Positions 1 through 7,857 of a stretch of 64,000 bases of DNA are shown here, piece after piece. The DNA lies in assembly GCF_947499585.1 (NCBI RefSeq), contig NZ_CANMOO010000001.1, positions 930,001-994,000 on the forward strand, in the 5' to 3' direction. The notes beneath the pieces are model-generated. The model was not told where the DNA came from and made no database searches. It saw nothing but the letters and a program-made list of their open reading frames with translations. A program made the translations under genes and the position numbers. The stretch's first letter is position 1; each line of letters begins with the position of its first letter. This stretch comes from an uncultured Allomuricauda sp. (GTDB taxonomy: Bacteria > Bacteroidota > Bacteroidia > Flavobacteriales > Flavobacteriaceae).

Positions 1-754
1 TATGGGACTAATGAGCCAACGTCCTTTTAGAAATCCTCACCATACCATTAGTAGTGCTGCTTTGGTTGGCGGGGGTAGCTATCCGCAACCAGGTGAAATT
101 TCATTATCACACAACGGAGTTTTATTTTTGGATGAACTTCCAGAGTTTGAACGGCGTGTGCTCGAGGTGATGCGGCAACCTATGGAAGATAGAGAAGTAA
201 CCATTGCAAGAGCAAAATTTACAGTAACCTATCCCAGTAGTTTTATGTTGGTTGCTAGCATGAATCCCAGTCCTAGCGGGTATTTTAATGACCCTGATGC
301 TCCTGTAACCTCATCACCAATGGAGATGCAGCGATATTTGGGTAAAATTTCAGGTCCTTTATTGGACAGAATTGATATTCATATTGAAGTTACTCCGGTA
401 CCTTTTGAAAAGTTATCAGAAGAAAGAAAAGGGGAGAGTAGCGTTGAAATTCGAAAAAGAGTAATGGTTGCACGAGATGTTCAAACCAGAAGATTCTCTG
501 TTTTAGAATCCGTGCATTACAATGCACAAATGAATACCAAGCAGATCAGGGAGTTTTGCGTTTTGGACAAGGCTTCAAAAGAATTGCTCAAAAACGCTAT
601 GGAGCGATTGAATCTTTCTGCAAGAGCTTATGACAGAATTCTAAAAGTTGCAAGAACAATTGCTGATTTGCAGAATGCGCAAAATATTTCAACCACGCAT
701 ATTTCGGAAGCTATTCAATACAGAAGTTTGGATAGGGAAGGTTGGTTGGGATAG
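1..754 (+). CDS. ComM/YifB-family Mg-chelatase-like AAA+ ATPase (3' part)
   Basis: This is the C-terminal half of a YifB/ComM protein; the frame is open to the left edge, so the N-terminal Lon-like domain and the Walker A loop lie outside the window. Visible are the FLDELPEF Walker B segment, the VASMNPSPSGY sensor-type segment, the GPLLDRIDIHIEV arginine-finger region, and the Mg_chelatase_C helical domain ending in SLDREGW. The usual cysteines of the MNPCPCG segment are serines here. ComM is a hexameric branch-migration helicase that helps integrate incoming DNA in naturally transforming bacteria. The gene ends 6 bp before the convergent aminotransferase. The family call is firm; a role in transformation in this organism is inference. 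Confidence 0.93.
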   Translation, partial: MGLMSQRPFRNPHHTISSAALVGGGSYPQPGEISLSHNGVLFLDELPEFERRVLEVMRQPMEDREVTIARAKFTVTYPSSFMLVASMNPSPSGYFNDPDAPVTSSPMEMQRYLGKISGPLLDRIDIHIEVTPVPFEKLSEERKGESSVEIRKRVMVARDVQTRRFSVLESVHYNAQMNTKQIREFCVLDKASKELLKNAMERLNLSARAYDRILKVARTIADLQNAQNISTTHISEAIQYRSLDREGWLG

Positions 755-760
755 AGTAAA

Positions 761-1873
761 TTAGGCCATCACTTTCTTCAAGGCTTGAATAAAAACTTCC
801 ATTTCCTGCATTGTCCCAGTACTTATTCGAGCCCAATTGTACATTGGGGGGAAAGGTCTGCCAATAAGTACATTCTCCTTTTTCATAGCAGCATTGACCT
901 CGCGGATATCTCTACCGGTCTTAAAAAACACAAAATTGGTATGTGATGGTATATACTCTAGTCCCATTTCCGAGAAACTATTATATAAATAGTCTTTGGC
1001 TTCGGTGTTTTTTAAAATGCTAAACTTATAAAAATCATCATCTTTCAGCGCCATTTTAGCCGCTTCAATAGCTAATATATTTGTATTGGCCATTACACTG
1101 GCTTTCAATCTATCTGCTATATCAGGTCTGGCAACAAGATAGCCAATGCGAAGTCCAGCCATACCATATACTTTTGAAAAAGTTTTGGAAACAATAACAT
1201 TACGCCCTTTTTTAACCAATTCCACCATGGAGGGATAGTCCGGTTCTGTAATAAAATCATAGTAGGCCTCATCACTAAATATCATGGCTTTGTTATCCAT
1301 TGAGGTACAAAAATCCGATAACTCCGATTTGTTTAATAATGTACCCGTAGGATTATTGGGATTACAGATAAAAATAAGTCCGGTTCGATTGTTAACTCTT
1401 TTGGCCATTGCCTCTAGATCATGTTCCATATTGGTATTAACAGGTACACGATGCACGTGTGCCCCAAAATTTTCTGCATATCGCAACATTGCTTGAAAGG
1501 TTGGGTCAGCTGCAATGATTTCCCTTCCACCAAGGCCATAGGTAAGTCCTGTTGCATGAAGCCCTTCAGTAGAACCTCCAGTGACAACAATATGATTTTT
1601 GGGTACACCTTCCTTTTCTGCAATCATTTCAACCAGTTCTGACAATGCCTTAAAGGGGTAACGACATGCTACATCAAAAGCTTGGGTTATAGCTGCCCTA
1701 ACTTCTTTGGAAGGCCCAAAAGGATTTTCATTGGAATTTAGTTTCACTACACCATCTACCTTAAAAGGCCTTGCCTCAAGATCTCTAGCGATAATATCTA
1801 ATGGCCCCAAAAGAGCAAAACCACTTGATAACCCCACAGTCTTAAGCCAATGTCTTCTATCTATATTTTTCAT
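761..1873 (-). CDS. Tat-signal pyridoxal-phosphate aminotransferase, HisC-like
   Basis: Fold-type I aminotransferase of about 370 residues. The motifs NPNNPTG, FSDEAYYDF and SKTFSKVYGMAGLRIGY are visible; the last contains the predicted PLP-binding lysine. The N-terminus MKNIDRRHWLK followed by a hydrophobic stretch looks like a twin-arginine signal, so the enzyme may be exported, unlike cytosolic HisC. The ATG at 1873 is preferred over an in-frame TTG at 1879 because it gives the compact twin-arginine n-region. No other histidine genes are nearby. Substrate is unknown: histidinol phosphate is the closest family guess, but aromatic or other amino acids are equally possible. Confidence 0.85.
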   Translation of the reverse strand: MKNIDRRHWLKTVGLSSGFALLGPLDIIARDLEARPFKVDGVVKLNSNENPFGPSKEVRAAITQAFDVACRYPFKALSELVEMIAEKEGVPKNHIVVTGGSTEGLHATGLTYGLGGREIIAADPTFQAMLRYAENFGAHVHRVPVNTNMEHDLEAMAKRVNNRTGLIFICNPNNPTGTLLNKSELSDFCTSMDNKAMIFSDEAYYDFITEPDYPSMVELVKKGRNVIVSKTFSKVYGMAGLRIGYLVARPDIADRLKASVMANTNILAIEAAKMALKDDDFYKFSILKNTEAKDYLYNSFSEMGLEYIPSHTNFVFFKTGRDIREVNAAMKKENVLIGRPFPPMYNWARISTGTMQEMEVFIQALKKVMA

Positions 1874-2283
1874 AACCAATTATTTATGGTCAAAAAGGTA
1901 CAAAAAATAAATATTGAGAGCCTTAAAAACCACGTTGAATAATTAGGAGTATTAGCTTAACTAAGGAAGGTTGAACAGAGTGGCACCCGAAACTCTTTTT
2001 AAATATGTTGAAGCTTTGATTTCTTGCTACTGATAGCCACTCTCAAATAAATTTTCGAGTATTATTACATCATAGATGGCTGGGACTATGTGCTGTAAGT
2101 TTAGTATTATAGATAGAAGAGGATAGCATTATAATTTTTTTTTAAGTCTTTAATTCTCAATTTCTTAAGTAAACTATAAAATTGGATCTAAAACATCAAA
2201 AATTAAGTTAATTGTTTCATTTTCTGAACTTTAAGGACAGCTTTATTCTAATTTTGCACCCGTTTTCTGAAAAAGAATAGAGT
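1874..2283. other. Divergent intergenic region
   Basis: About 400 bp between the minus-strand aminotransferase and the plus-strand cupin gene. No convincing ORF was seen. It contains a consensus -7 box for the cupin gene (listed separately) and a weak 8-bp inverted repeat (1977-1984 with 2036-2043) with a long loop, for which no role can be assigned. Confidence 0.5.
2249..2256 (+). promoter_or_regulatory. Predicted -7 box of the cupin gene
   Basis: TAATTTTG matches the Bacteroidota -7 consensus TAnnTTTG exactly and lies 27 bp before the ATG at 2284, giving a predicted 5' UTR of roughly 20 nt. No clear -33 TTTG is present at the right distance, so this is a sequence-match prediction only. Confidence 0.5.
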
Positions 2284-2694
2284 ATGCAATGTGTGGAATT
2301 GAACCCCATAGGAAATTTTGATCCGTGGGAGCAAGATAAGATAGATGAATTGCTACATCAAGAGATAACCCATTCACTTGGGGAGCGATTGGTGTTTGAA
2401 AATGAGAGCGTAAAACTTTGGGATTTACATCTGGACCCTGGAGAACGCATACCATTTAGACACCATAACACCAATTACAGTTGGGTGTGCACCACGGGAG
2501 GTTTAGCATTGACCCGTAATGGAAATGGTAAAATAAACATGGTCAAACTAGACCCTGGAGACACCGAATATTGGGAGTTCAAGGGCAAGAATTACGTCAA
2601 TGATTTAGAAAATATTGGCGAAGACCTTATTGTTATCAATATTTTGGAATACAAGGAAAACAATGTTGGAAAACAGTTGTTGTTTTCTGATTAA
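2284..2694 (+). CDS. Small cupin-domain protein
   Basis: A 136-residue single-domain protein. The central part has the cupin pattern: a first motif around LDPGERIPFRHH, with adjacent histidines as likely metal ligands, and a second half ending in LDPGDTEYWEF before the IGEDLIVINIL strand. It resembles the short BauB-type cupins placed near amino-acid catabolism genes, but no catalytic role can be read from sequence. It has no signal peptide. The 3' end overlaps the convergent gene at 2691 by 4 bp, and a consensus -7 box sits just upstream. Confidence 0.7.
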   Translation: MQCVELNPIGNFDPWEQDKIDELLHQEITHSLGERLVFENESVKLWDLHLDPGERIPFRHHNTNYSWVCTTGGLALTRNGNGKINMVKLDPGDTEYWEFKGKNYVNDLENIGEDLIVINILEYKENNVGKQLLFSD

Positions 2695-3134
2695 ATTGCC
2701 TTGATATTCGCCTTTAAGCCAGTAATTATTCCTAAGATATTTTCTACCGTATCTTCTAAGTAGTATTTTATTGCCAAATGTGGAATTCTTACAGTTGTAA
2801 ATCCATTTTTAAAAGAGTGCATTGCTTCTTCTAAGTCATTTATTGCTTGTTCATGGGTAATCATGTTATAGTCCTTGTCAATTTCAATATTAAGTTTCAC
2901 CCTAGAAATTGCAATATCTACAGATTTTTTTCCATCCCACCATTCTAACATAGGATTAGCTCCAGCAACTTTTAGCGCGTAAAAAAGTTGAATGGCCTCA
3001 ACGGAAGTATTATTGTCAAGAATGATTTTTTTGATTAGTCGGGTATGCCTCTCACAGAGTTCAACGCCTAAAGAATCCATGGATTCCTTATGTTGTTGGT
3101 ACCCGATAGTTTTATCGCAGTCCTTACATGTCAT
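2691..3134 (-). CDS. Hypothetical protein: zinc knuckle plus PD-(D/E)XK-like fold
   Basis: 147 residues of unknown function. The N-terminus carries C3-x2-C6 and C27-x2-H30, a probable zinc knuckle. The second half has D73 followed by NIEID (E84, D86), then H94, a helix, and FTTVRIP. This order (Asp, E-x-D, helix, short strand) resembles the DUF559/Vsr-like branch of the PD-(D/E)XK nuclease fold. Nuclease activity is inference. It has no signal peptide and no obvious partner gene; it is monocistronic, with the 5-oxoprolinase operon diverging from its start side. Confidence 0.6.
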   Translation of the reverse strand: MTCKDCDKTIGYQQHKESMDSLGVELCERHTRLIKKIILDNNTSVEAIQLFYALKVAGANPMLEWWDGKKSVDIAISRVKLNIEIDKDYNMITHEQAINDLEEAMHSFKNGFTTVRIPHLAIKYYLEDTVENILGIITGLKANIKAI

Positions 3135-3238
3135 GAGTATCGGTCAAGTTTAAGTCAATTATTTGATTTGGGACTATTATAACTTTTACATTTTCAAATT
3201 CGTATAAAAAATCGATGTAAAACACTCAACTTTTAGAC

Positions 3239-3267
3239 GAAATGCATTTTTTTGGATGAAATGCATT
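3239..3267. promoter_or_regulatory. Tandem AATGCATT palindromes upstream of the transporter/pxp operon
   Basis: The 10-mer GAAATGCATT occurs at 3239-3248 and 3258-3267, each holding the palindrome AATGCATT, with 19 bp between centres. They sit just upstream of a near-consensus -7 box. Position and symmetry suggest an operator for the downstream 5-oxoprolinase operon; no regulator gene is adjacent. Confidence 0.35.
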
Positions 3268-3284
3268 ATTTCTAATAAAACCTT

Positions 3285-3292
3285 TTAATTTG
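3285..3292 (+). promoter_or_regulatory. Near-consensus -7 box of the 5-oxoprolinase operon
   Basis: TTAATTTG differs from TAnnTTTG at one position and lies 23 bp before the ATG at 3316, directly downstream of the paired AATGCATT palindromes. Prediction from sequence match and position only. Confidence 0.3.
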
Positions 3293-3315
3293 AAGAATGA
3301 AAAACAACAATAAAT

Positions 3316-4512
3316 ATGTTTAAGAAAATAGGTCCAGGAGTTTTGGTTGCTGCAGCTTTTGTTGGACCAGGTACAATAACGGTATGCACTTTGGCCGGAG
3401 TTCGTTTTGGATATACGCTTATTTGGGCAGTACTATTGTCCATCTTAGCCACAATAATACTTCAGGAAATGGCAGGTAGGATAGGAGTTGTTTCCCAAAA
3501 TGGTCTTGTTGATGTTATAAAAGAGGAACTAAAAACCAAATGGATAAAAAGCACGATAATAGGGATTGTTCTGGGAGCAATACTTATTGGTAATGCAGCA
3601 TATGAAGCTGGTAATATTGGGGGAGCGACCCTCGGACTTGAAGGTTTGTTTGGACAGCAGGGATTAACTCCTTTCTACCCGCTTATAATAGGTGGCTTTG
3701 CATTTCTTCTTTTATGGTTCAGTAGTTATAAAACATTAGAAAAGGTGTTCGTTGGTCTTGTAGGAGTTATGGGAGTTTGTTTTGTAGTCAGCGCAATTTT
3801 AACCAAGCCTTCTGTATCCGAAATTTTAAAGGGTATGTTTATTCCAGGATTGCCTGAGGATAGCCTTCTTACCGTAATCGCATTGGTAGGGACTACTGTG
3901 GTGCCCTACAACCTGTTTTTACATGCATCATTAGCAAAGGAAAAATGGAAATCTAAAAACGAGCTTAAAGCGGTAAAATGGGATACAATAATTTCAATTG
4001 CATTAGGGGGATTAGTGTCCATAGCAATACTTATTACTGCTTCAGCAGCGCCAATACAAGATGTTACCAATGCTATGGATATGGCAAAAGGTCTTGAGCC
4101 CTTATTTGGAAAATCTGCAATTTACTTTATGGGTATTGGTCTTTTGGCTGCGGGAATTACATCTGCAATAACGGCCCCCCTGGCGGCAGCTTTTGTGGCA
4201 AGTAGTTGTTTTGGTTGGGATGATGGAATGAGAAACAAAAAATTCAAGTTAGTATGGTCTGTGGTGTTGTTTTCTGGCGTTTTTTTCTTGTCGTTTGATA
4301 TAAAACCCATTCAGGTAATACAATTTGCCCAAGTAGCCAATGGAATCTTACTTCCTGTAATGGCGATGCTCCTGCTTTGGATTGTGAACAAGAAAACTGT
4401 TATGGGGAACCATAAGAATTCGTTTCTTCAAAATATCTTAGGGCTTATAATTGTTGGGTTCGCCATTTTCTTAGGGGTAAAAAGTATTTTAAAAGTAATT
4501 GGTTTGTTCTAG
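3316..4512 (+). CDS. NRAMP-related membrane transporter of the YcsG type
   Basis: 398 residues with about eleven hydrophobic segments. It has the NRAMP layout, but both metal-site signatures are changed: the first helix reads G17-P-G-T20 where metal transporters have DPGN, and the sixth has V196-P-Y-N where they have MPH-N. The gene abuts pxpA (the stop is followed directly by its ATG) and starts a four-gene operon with pxpABC. In Bacillus subtilis the NRAMP-like ycsG similarly neighbours ycsF (pxpA) and kipI/kipA (pxpB/C). Known family: NRAMP superfamily. Inference: it imports 5-oxoproline or a related organic substrate rather than Mn or Fe. Confidence 0.85.
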   Translation: MFKKIGPGVLVAAAFVGPGTITVCTLAGVRFGYTLIWAVLLSILATIILQEMAGRIGVVSQNGLVDVIKEELKTKWIKSTIIGIVLGAILIGNAAYEAGNIGGATLGLEGLFGQQGLTPFYPLIIGGFAFLLLWFSSYKTLEKVFVGLVGVMGVCFVVSAILTKPSVSEILKGMFIPGLPEDSLLTVIALVGTTVVPYNLFLHASLAKEKWKSKNELKAVKWDTIISIALGGLVSIAILITASAAPIQDVTNAMDMAKGLEPLFGKSAIYFMGIGLLAAGITSAITAPLAAAFVASSCFGWDDGMRNKKFKLVWSVVLFSGVFFLSFDIKPIQVIQFAQVANGILLPVMAMLLLWIVNKKTVMGNHKNSFLQNILGLIIVGFAIFLGVKSILKVIGLF

Positions 4513-5241
4513 ATGGAAGGTTGGACCATAAATATTAATTGTGATATTGGAGAAGGAGTAGGTAATGAAGCTGAACTGCTACCATTAATTAATTCATGCA
4601 ATATAGCTTGCGGAGGACATGCAGGTGACCTAGGTAGTATGACAGAGGTAGTTAAGTTGGCAAAAGCCCACAATGTAGAGGTAGGTGCTCACCCATCTTA
4701 CCCGGATAAGGCCAATTTTGGTAGAGAAGTGATGACGATTCCAGAGTCAGAATTAAGACAAAGCATATTAAGTCAATTAAGGATTTTTAATGAAGTTCTT
4801 AAAAAAGAAAAAATACAGCTTCACCATATTAAGGCACATGGCGCTTTATATAATGAGACAGCAAGGAATGCCAAGCTTGCTGAGTTTTATCTAGATACGA
4901 TAAAAGAATATAGAAGTAAAGCTTATTTATATGTCCCATATGGGTCAGTCATAGCAAGCATTGCAGCGGAAAAAGGATTTAAATTACTGTATGAAGCGTT
5001 TGGGGATAGAAATTATAACAAGGACCTAAGTCTTGTGTCAAGAAAACTAGATAATGCCCTTATTCAAGAACCTGAAAAAGTACTTCAACACATATTGCCA
5101 ATCATAAAAGAGGGAAAAGTGAAGGTAGTTACAGGAGAAAAAATAAAAATAAAAGCAGAAACTATATGCATTCATGGAGACACCTCTTCTGCATTGGAAA
5201 TATTGATGTATCTTTCTCAAGAATTACCCACACATAGGTAG
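4513..5241 (+). CDS. pxpA: 5-oxoprolinase subunit PxpA (LamB/YcsF family)
   Basis: 242 residues, full length for the family. The N-terminal signature NCDIGEGVGNEAELLPLINS and the following ACGGHAGD and GAHPSYPDK segments are typical of LamB/YcsF proteins. PxpA works with PxpB and PxpC in ATP-dependent opening of 5-oxoproline to glutamate in the cytosol, a damage-repair and salvage reaction since 5-oxoproline forms spontaneously from glutamine. The ATG follows the transporter stop with no gap, and pxpB begins 10 bp after its stop, so the genes are almost certainly co-transcribed and perhaps translationally coupled. Confidence 0.93.
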   Translation: MEGWTININCDIGEGVGNEAELLPLINSCNIACGGHAGDLGSMTEVVKLAKAHNVEVGAHPSYPDKANFGREVMTIPESELRQSILSQLRIFNEVLKKEKIQLHHIKAHGALYNETARNAKLAEFYLDTIKEYRSKAYLYVPYGSVIASIAAEKGFKLLYEAFGDRNYNKDLSLVSRKLDNALIQEPEKVLQHILPIIKEGKVKVVTGEKIKIKAETICIHGDTSSALEILMYLSQELPTHR

Positions 5242-5251
5242 AGTTGTAAAG

Positions 5252-5986
5252 GTGAAAAGTTACCCCATTAACATCAAACAATATGGTCAAAATTCAGTTC
5301 TTGTTGAATGGCCAAATATTGTAGACGAAGCTATATTAGAAGACATTCTTCAATTTGTTGAATCCTTTAAAAACTTGAATTTAGCCGGGTGGGAAATGTC
5401 TGCAGCATACAACTCATTAACATTGGTCAATTCCAAGGAAGAAGTTAACTTCGAAAATATTGAGAAGCTGATTTTGGAATGTTATTCAAAGCGAATGGAT
5501 TCCAAAGTTAAAAATGAGAGGTTTTTGTGGAAGATTCCAGTATGTTATGATGTTGATTTTGGGATTGATATTGAAGAAGTTTCTAAAACACTGAAGCTGT
5601 CTATTAAAGAATTAATAGAATTGCACACTTCTTTTAAATACACTGTTTATGGAATAGGTTTTTTGCCTGGTTTCATGTATTTGGGAGGATTGCCTGCAAC
5701 GTTGGAAATTCCAAGACGAAAAGAACCAAGGCTGGCTGTTGCCAAAGGTTCAGTAGGTCTGGCAAGCAAGCAAACAGGGATTTATCCGCAGGATTCACCT
5801 GGGGGCTGGAACATTATTGGGAGTTGTCCAATTCCCATCTTCAATCCTAAATTGGAAAAACCTTGTTTTGTAAATGTTGGAGATAAGATACAGTTCTATA
5901 AGATATCTAGAGCAGAGTATGATTTGCACAAGATTGAAGGCGAAGTTGGCATATACAAACCTGAAAAAATTGCTTTGAATGCTTAA
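5252..5986 (+). CDS. pxpB: 5-oxoprolinase subunit PxpB (KipI family)
   Basis: 244 residues. The family core YGIGFLPGFMYLGGLP, then PRRKEPRLAVAKGSVGLA and SPGGWNIIG, identifies the KipI/PxpB cyclophilin-like subunit, related to the allophanate hydrolase subunit 1 fold. The start is a GTG at 5252, 10 bp downstream of pxpA; no in-frame ATG lies nearby. It overlaps pxpC by 8 bp, as expected for subunits made together. In Bacillus the homologue was first named as an inhibitor of the KinA kinase; the 5-oxoprolinase role is the one supported by gene context here. Confidence 0.93.
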   Translation: MKSYPINIKQYGQNSVLVEWPNIVDEAILEDILQFVESFKNLNLAGWEMSAAYNSLTLVNSKEEVNFENIEKLILECYSKRMDSKVKNERFLWKIPVCYDVDFGIDIEEVSKTLKLSIKELIELHTSFKYTVYGIGFLPGFMYLGGLPATLEIPRRKEPRLAVAKGSVGLASKQTGIYPQDSPGGWNIIGSCPIPIFNPKLEKPCFVNVGDKIQFYKISRAEYDLHKIEGEVGIYKPEKIALNA

Positions 5987-6818
5987 GGTTTTAAAATCAG
6001 GATTTTTTACTAGTATACAAGATTTAGGAAGGCTTGGCTATAGAGATATGGGAGTTCCTGTTTCTGGGGCAATGGACAGTCATTCGGTAAAAAAAGCGAA
6101 TTTACTTTTAGATAATGATCCAGATGCTGCCGTTTTGGAAATCACAATGACAGGGCCTACTTTATTATTTGAAACCCCAACATTTATCTGTCTATCAGGA
6201 GCCAATTTATCTCCAGCACTAAATAATGAACCCATTGAGAACTATAAGGTCATTAAAGTTTTAAAAGGAGATATTCTTTCCTATGGTAAATTAGAAAATG
6301 GATTTAGAACCTATCTGGCTATAAAAGGAGGTTTCCATACTACTAAAGTTTTAGGGAGCCGTTCCCAGTATTTTCCTGTAACAAAATACAGATGTCTTAA
6401 GGACAGAAACGAAATTGATTATGAAGAAACAGCTTCTTTTAGTCCTATAATTTCAGGAATTAAAATGGACAGCCATTTTGATATGGATTATTTGGAAGTT
6501 TATAAGGGACCGGAATTCTCCATTTTATCAGACAATCAATTGGCCTCTCTTTTTTCAAAATCTTTTTCTGTATCTAAAGCAAATAACCGAATGGCGTATC
6601 AGCTTTCTGAACTTATTGAGGGGCACAAAAATTCCATGCTAACCTCTGGAACACTGCCAGGAACAGTTCAGTTAACATCAGCCGGAAGGCTAATTATTTT
6701 AATGAAAGACAGTCAAACAACAGGTGGTTATCCAAGAATATTGCAGCTTTCTATGGCTTCTATAAATGTATTGGCACAAAAAAAATCTGGAGACACCTTT
6801 TCCTTTAAACTTTTATAA
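5979..6818 (+). CDS. pxpC: 5-oxoprolinase subunit PxpC (KipA family)
   Basis: 279 residues. GFFTSIQDLGRLGYRDMGVP at the start, GAMD and LLDNDPDAAVLEIT are the biotin-dependent carboxyltransferase-like signature of KipA/PxpC and allophanate hydrolase subunit 2. The C-terminal TGGYPRILQL motif is also conserved. It is the last gene of the transporter-pxpABC operon; the start overlaps pxpB by 8 bp. It ends 3 bp before the convergent nitroreductase, with no terminator hairpin evident between them. Confidence 0.93.
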   Translation: MLKVLKSGFFTSIQDLGRLGYRDMGVPVSGAMDSHSVKKANLLLDNDPDAAVLEITMTGPTLLFETPTFICLSGANLSPALNNEPIENYKVIKVLKGDILSYGKLENGFRTYLAIKGGFHTTKVLGSRSQYFPVTKYRCLKDRNEIDYEETASFSPIISGIKMDSHFDMDYLEVYKGPEFSILSDNQLASLFSKSFSVSKANNRMAYQLSELIEGHKNSMLTSGTLPGTVQLTSAGRLIILMKDSQTTGGYPRILQLSMASINVLAQKKSGDTFSFKLL

Positions 6819-6821
6819 CAG

Positions 6822-7550
6822 TTAGACCAGTTTGTAAACCTCTTCAAATGGGATTCTAAAACGGGGGCCGTATACTCCTTTTTCATCACGTACCCCACAA
6901 CCTATGACCATATTTATTTCTGAACTTCGCGGCAAACCTAAAGCACGTTTTACCAATAACGTGTCACTGCCTTCCATGGGACAAGTATCATAACCTTTGG
7001 ATGCCATACTTATCATGAAATTTTGAGCGGCCAATCCTGCGCTTTTATGTGCAACTATGCGCATGTCGGACGCTCTAACTTGACGATAGGTAGGCTTAAA
7101 AAAACCAACAATTTGAAAAATTAGATACTTCAACCATCCAAAAATTCCCATAAAATCAAAATAGATAGAAGGAATAAGTTTTTTATAGTAAGCAAGAGCA
7201 AACTTTTCTCTAGAGGTATATTCCTTTTTGGGCTTCTTGCCATATGCCGATTCCAGAAAGGTAAGATTAGACCTGACTCTTTTGCGCCATAAATCTTTTC
7301 GGGTTACAACTACAACCATTTGTTGAGCTGTTTTAGCTGCATTTTGGCCCAAGCAGGCCTTTACCATTTTATTTAAAACATCTTTATTGGTGATATGATA
7401 AAACTCCCAAAGCTGCATATTACTGCTAGTAGGGGCTAAAATGGCATTTTCAATACATTGTCGAACCGTATTGACATCTAATTCAACATCACTTTTAAAA
7501 ATACGGACGGATCTTCTGTATTGAATAGCTTGGGTAACTGTTTTTTCCAT
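6822..7550 (-). CDS. Nitroreductase-family flavoprotein
   Basis: 242 residues. The N-terminal RRSVRIF motif, the SSNMQLWEF segment and the C-terminal GLPRSSEINMVIGCG are characteristic of FMN-dependent nitroreductases. It has an insert of about 60 residues around 95-150 including aromatic, hydrophobic stretches (IYFDFMGIFGWLKYLIF), longer than minimal nitroreductases, which may form a membrane-facing or substrate-lid helix. It has no signal peptide. It is monocistronic, transcribed away from the ilv leader region. The physiological electron acceptor cannot be inferred. Confidence 0.83.
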   Translation of the reverse strand: MEKTVTQAIQYRRSVRIFKSDVELDVNTVRQCIENAILAPTSSNMQLWEFYHITNKDVLNKMVKACLGQNAAKTAQQMVVVVTRKDLWRKRVRSNLTFLESAYGKKPKKEYTSREKFALAYYKKLIPSIYFDFMGIFGWLKYLIFQIVGFFKPTYRQVRASDMRIVAHKSAGLAAQNFMISMASKGYDTCPMEGSDTLLVKRALGLPRSSEINMVIGCGVRDEKGVYGPRFRIPFEEVYKLV

Positions 7551-7606
7551 GTCGTTAAAGATACCTAAATGTACTTTCCGTTAAATATTTTTTGTATTAT
7601 TGAATT

Positions 7607-7663
7607 GTGAAAGCAAAAAATCTAATTAATGGTGTCGTCATTATTATTCCAAATTTGGAATGA
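7607..7663 (+). CDS. Branched-chain leader peptide of the ilv operon
   Basis: An 18-codon reading frame starting with GTG at 7607 and ending with TGA at 7661-7663. Eight of the codons are Leu, Ile or Val, including an unbroken Val-Val-Ile-Ile-Ile run at 7634-7648. It is followed 21 nt later by a strong intrinsic terminator and then ilvD. This is the layout of a transcription-attenuation leader peptide: ribosome stalling at the Val/Ile run when charged tRNA is low would favour the antiterminator. No ATG is available; a TGA lies directly upstream in frame, so the GTG is the natural start. Not experimentally known; inferred from codon content and structure. Confidence 0.65.
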   Translation: MKAKNLINGVVIIIPNLE

Positions 7664-7699
7664 TACAGCTATACTATTAATTTAAAAAAGCCTGTATCA
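7661..7699 (+). promoter_or_regulatory. Predicted ilv antiterminator
   Basis: TGATACAG at 7661-7668, covering the leader stop codon, is complementary to CTGTATCA at 7692-7699, the left arm of the terminator. Pairing here (8 bp) excludes the terminator stem. A ribosome that finishes the leader peptide would cover 7661-7668 and so favour termination; one stalled upstream at the Val/Ile codons would leave it free. A perfect 16-bp palindrome (7646-7661) overlaps the end of the leader frame and could act as a pause or protector hairpin. Confidence 0.55.
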
Positions 7700-7720
7700 A
7701 AAACGATACAGGCTTTTTTT
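7684..7720 (+). terminator. Attenuator terminator of the ilv operon
   Basis: GCCTGTATC (7690-7698), loop AAAAAC, GATACAGGC (7705-7713), then seven T residues; the flanking A run can extend the stem by pairing with the T tract. It lies between two divergently oriented genes, where an ordinary 3'-end terminator is not expected, and 195 bp upstream of ilvD behind a Val/Ile-rich leader frame. The terminator call is firm; its role as attenuator is inference. Confidence 0.85.
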
Positions 7721-7857
7721 ATGCAGTCAATAAAACTAAATGGATATGGGATTTTAAATTGGTATAACTATCTGAAAAACAAATGAATATGTTGATATTT
7801 TTTTAAATGAATTTAGAACACATCTAACTGTTAAAATTATTGAGTTTTTGAAACATC

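Noticed and set aside
1977-2043. 8-bp inverted repeat with a 51-nt loop
   Set aside because: Too short and loose to support a terminator or operator.
7586-7594. TATTTTTTG as possible -7 box for the ilv leader
   Set aside because: Spacing is one base off the TAnnTTTG consensus and no -33 element is visible; the promoter of the leader is left unassigned.
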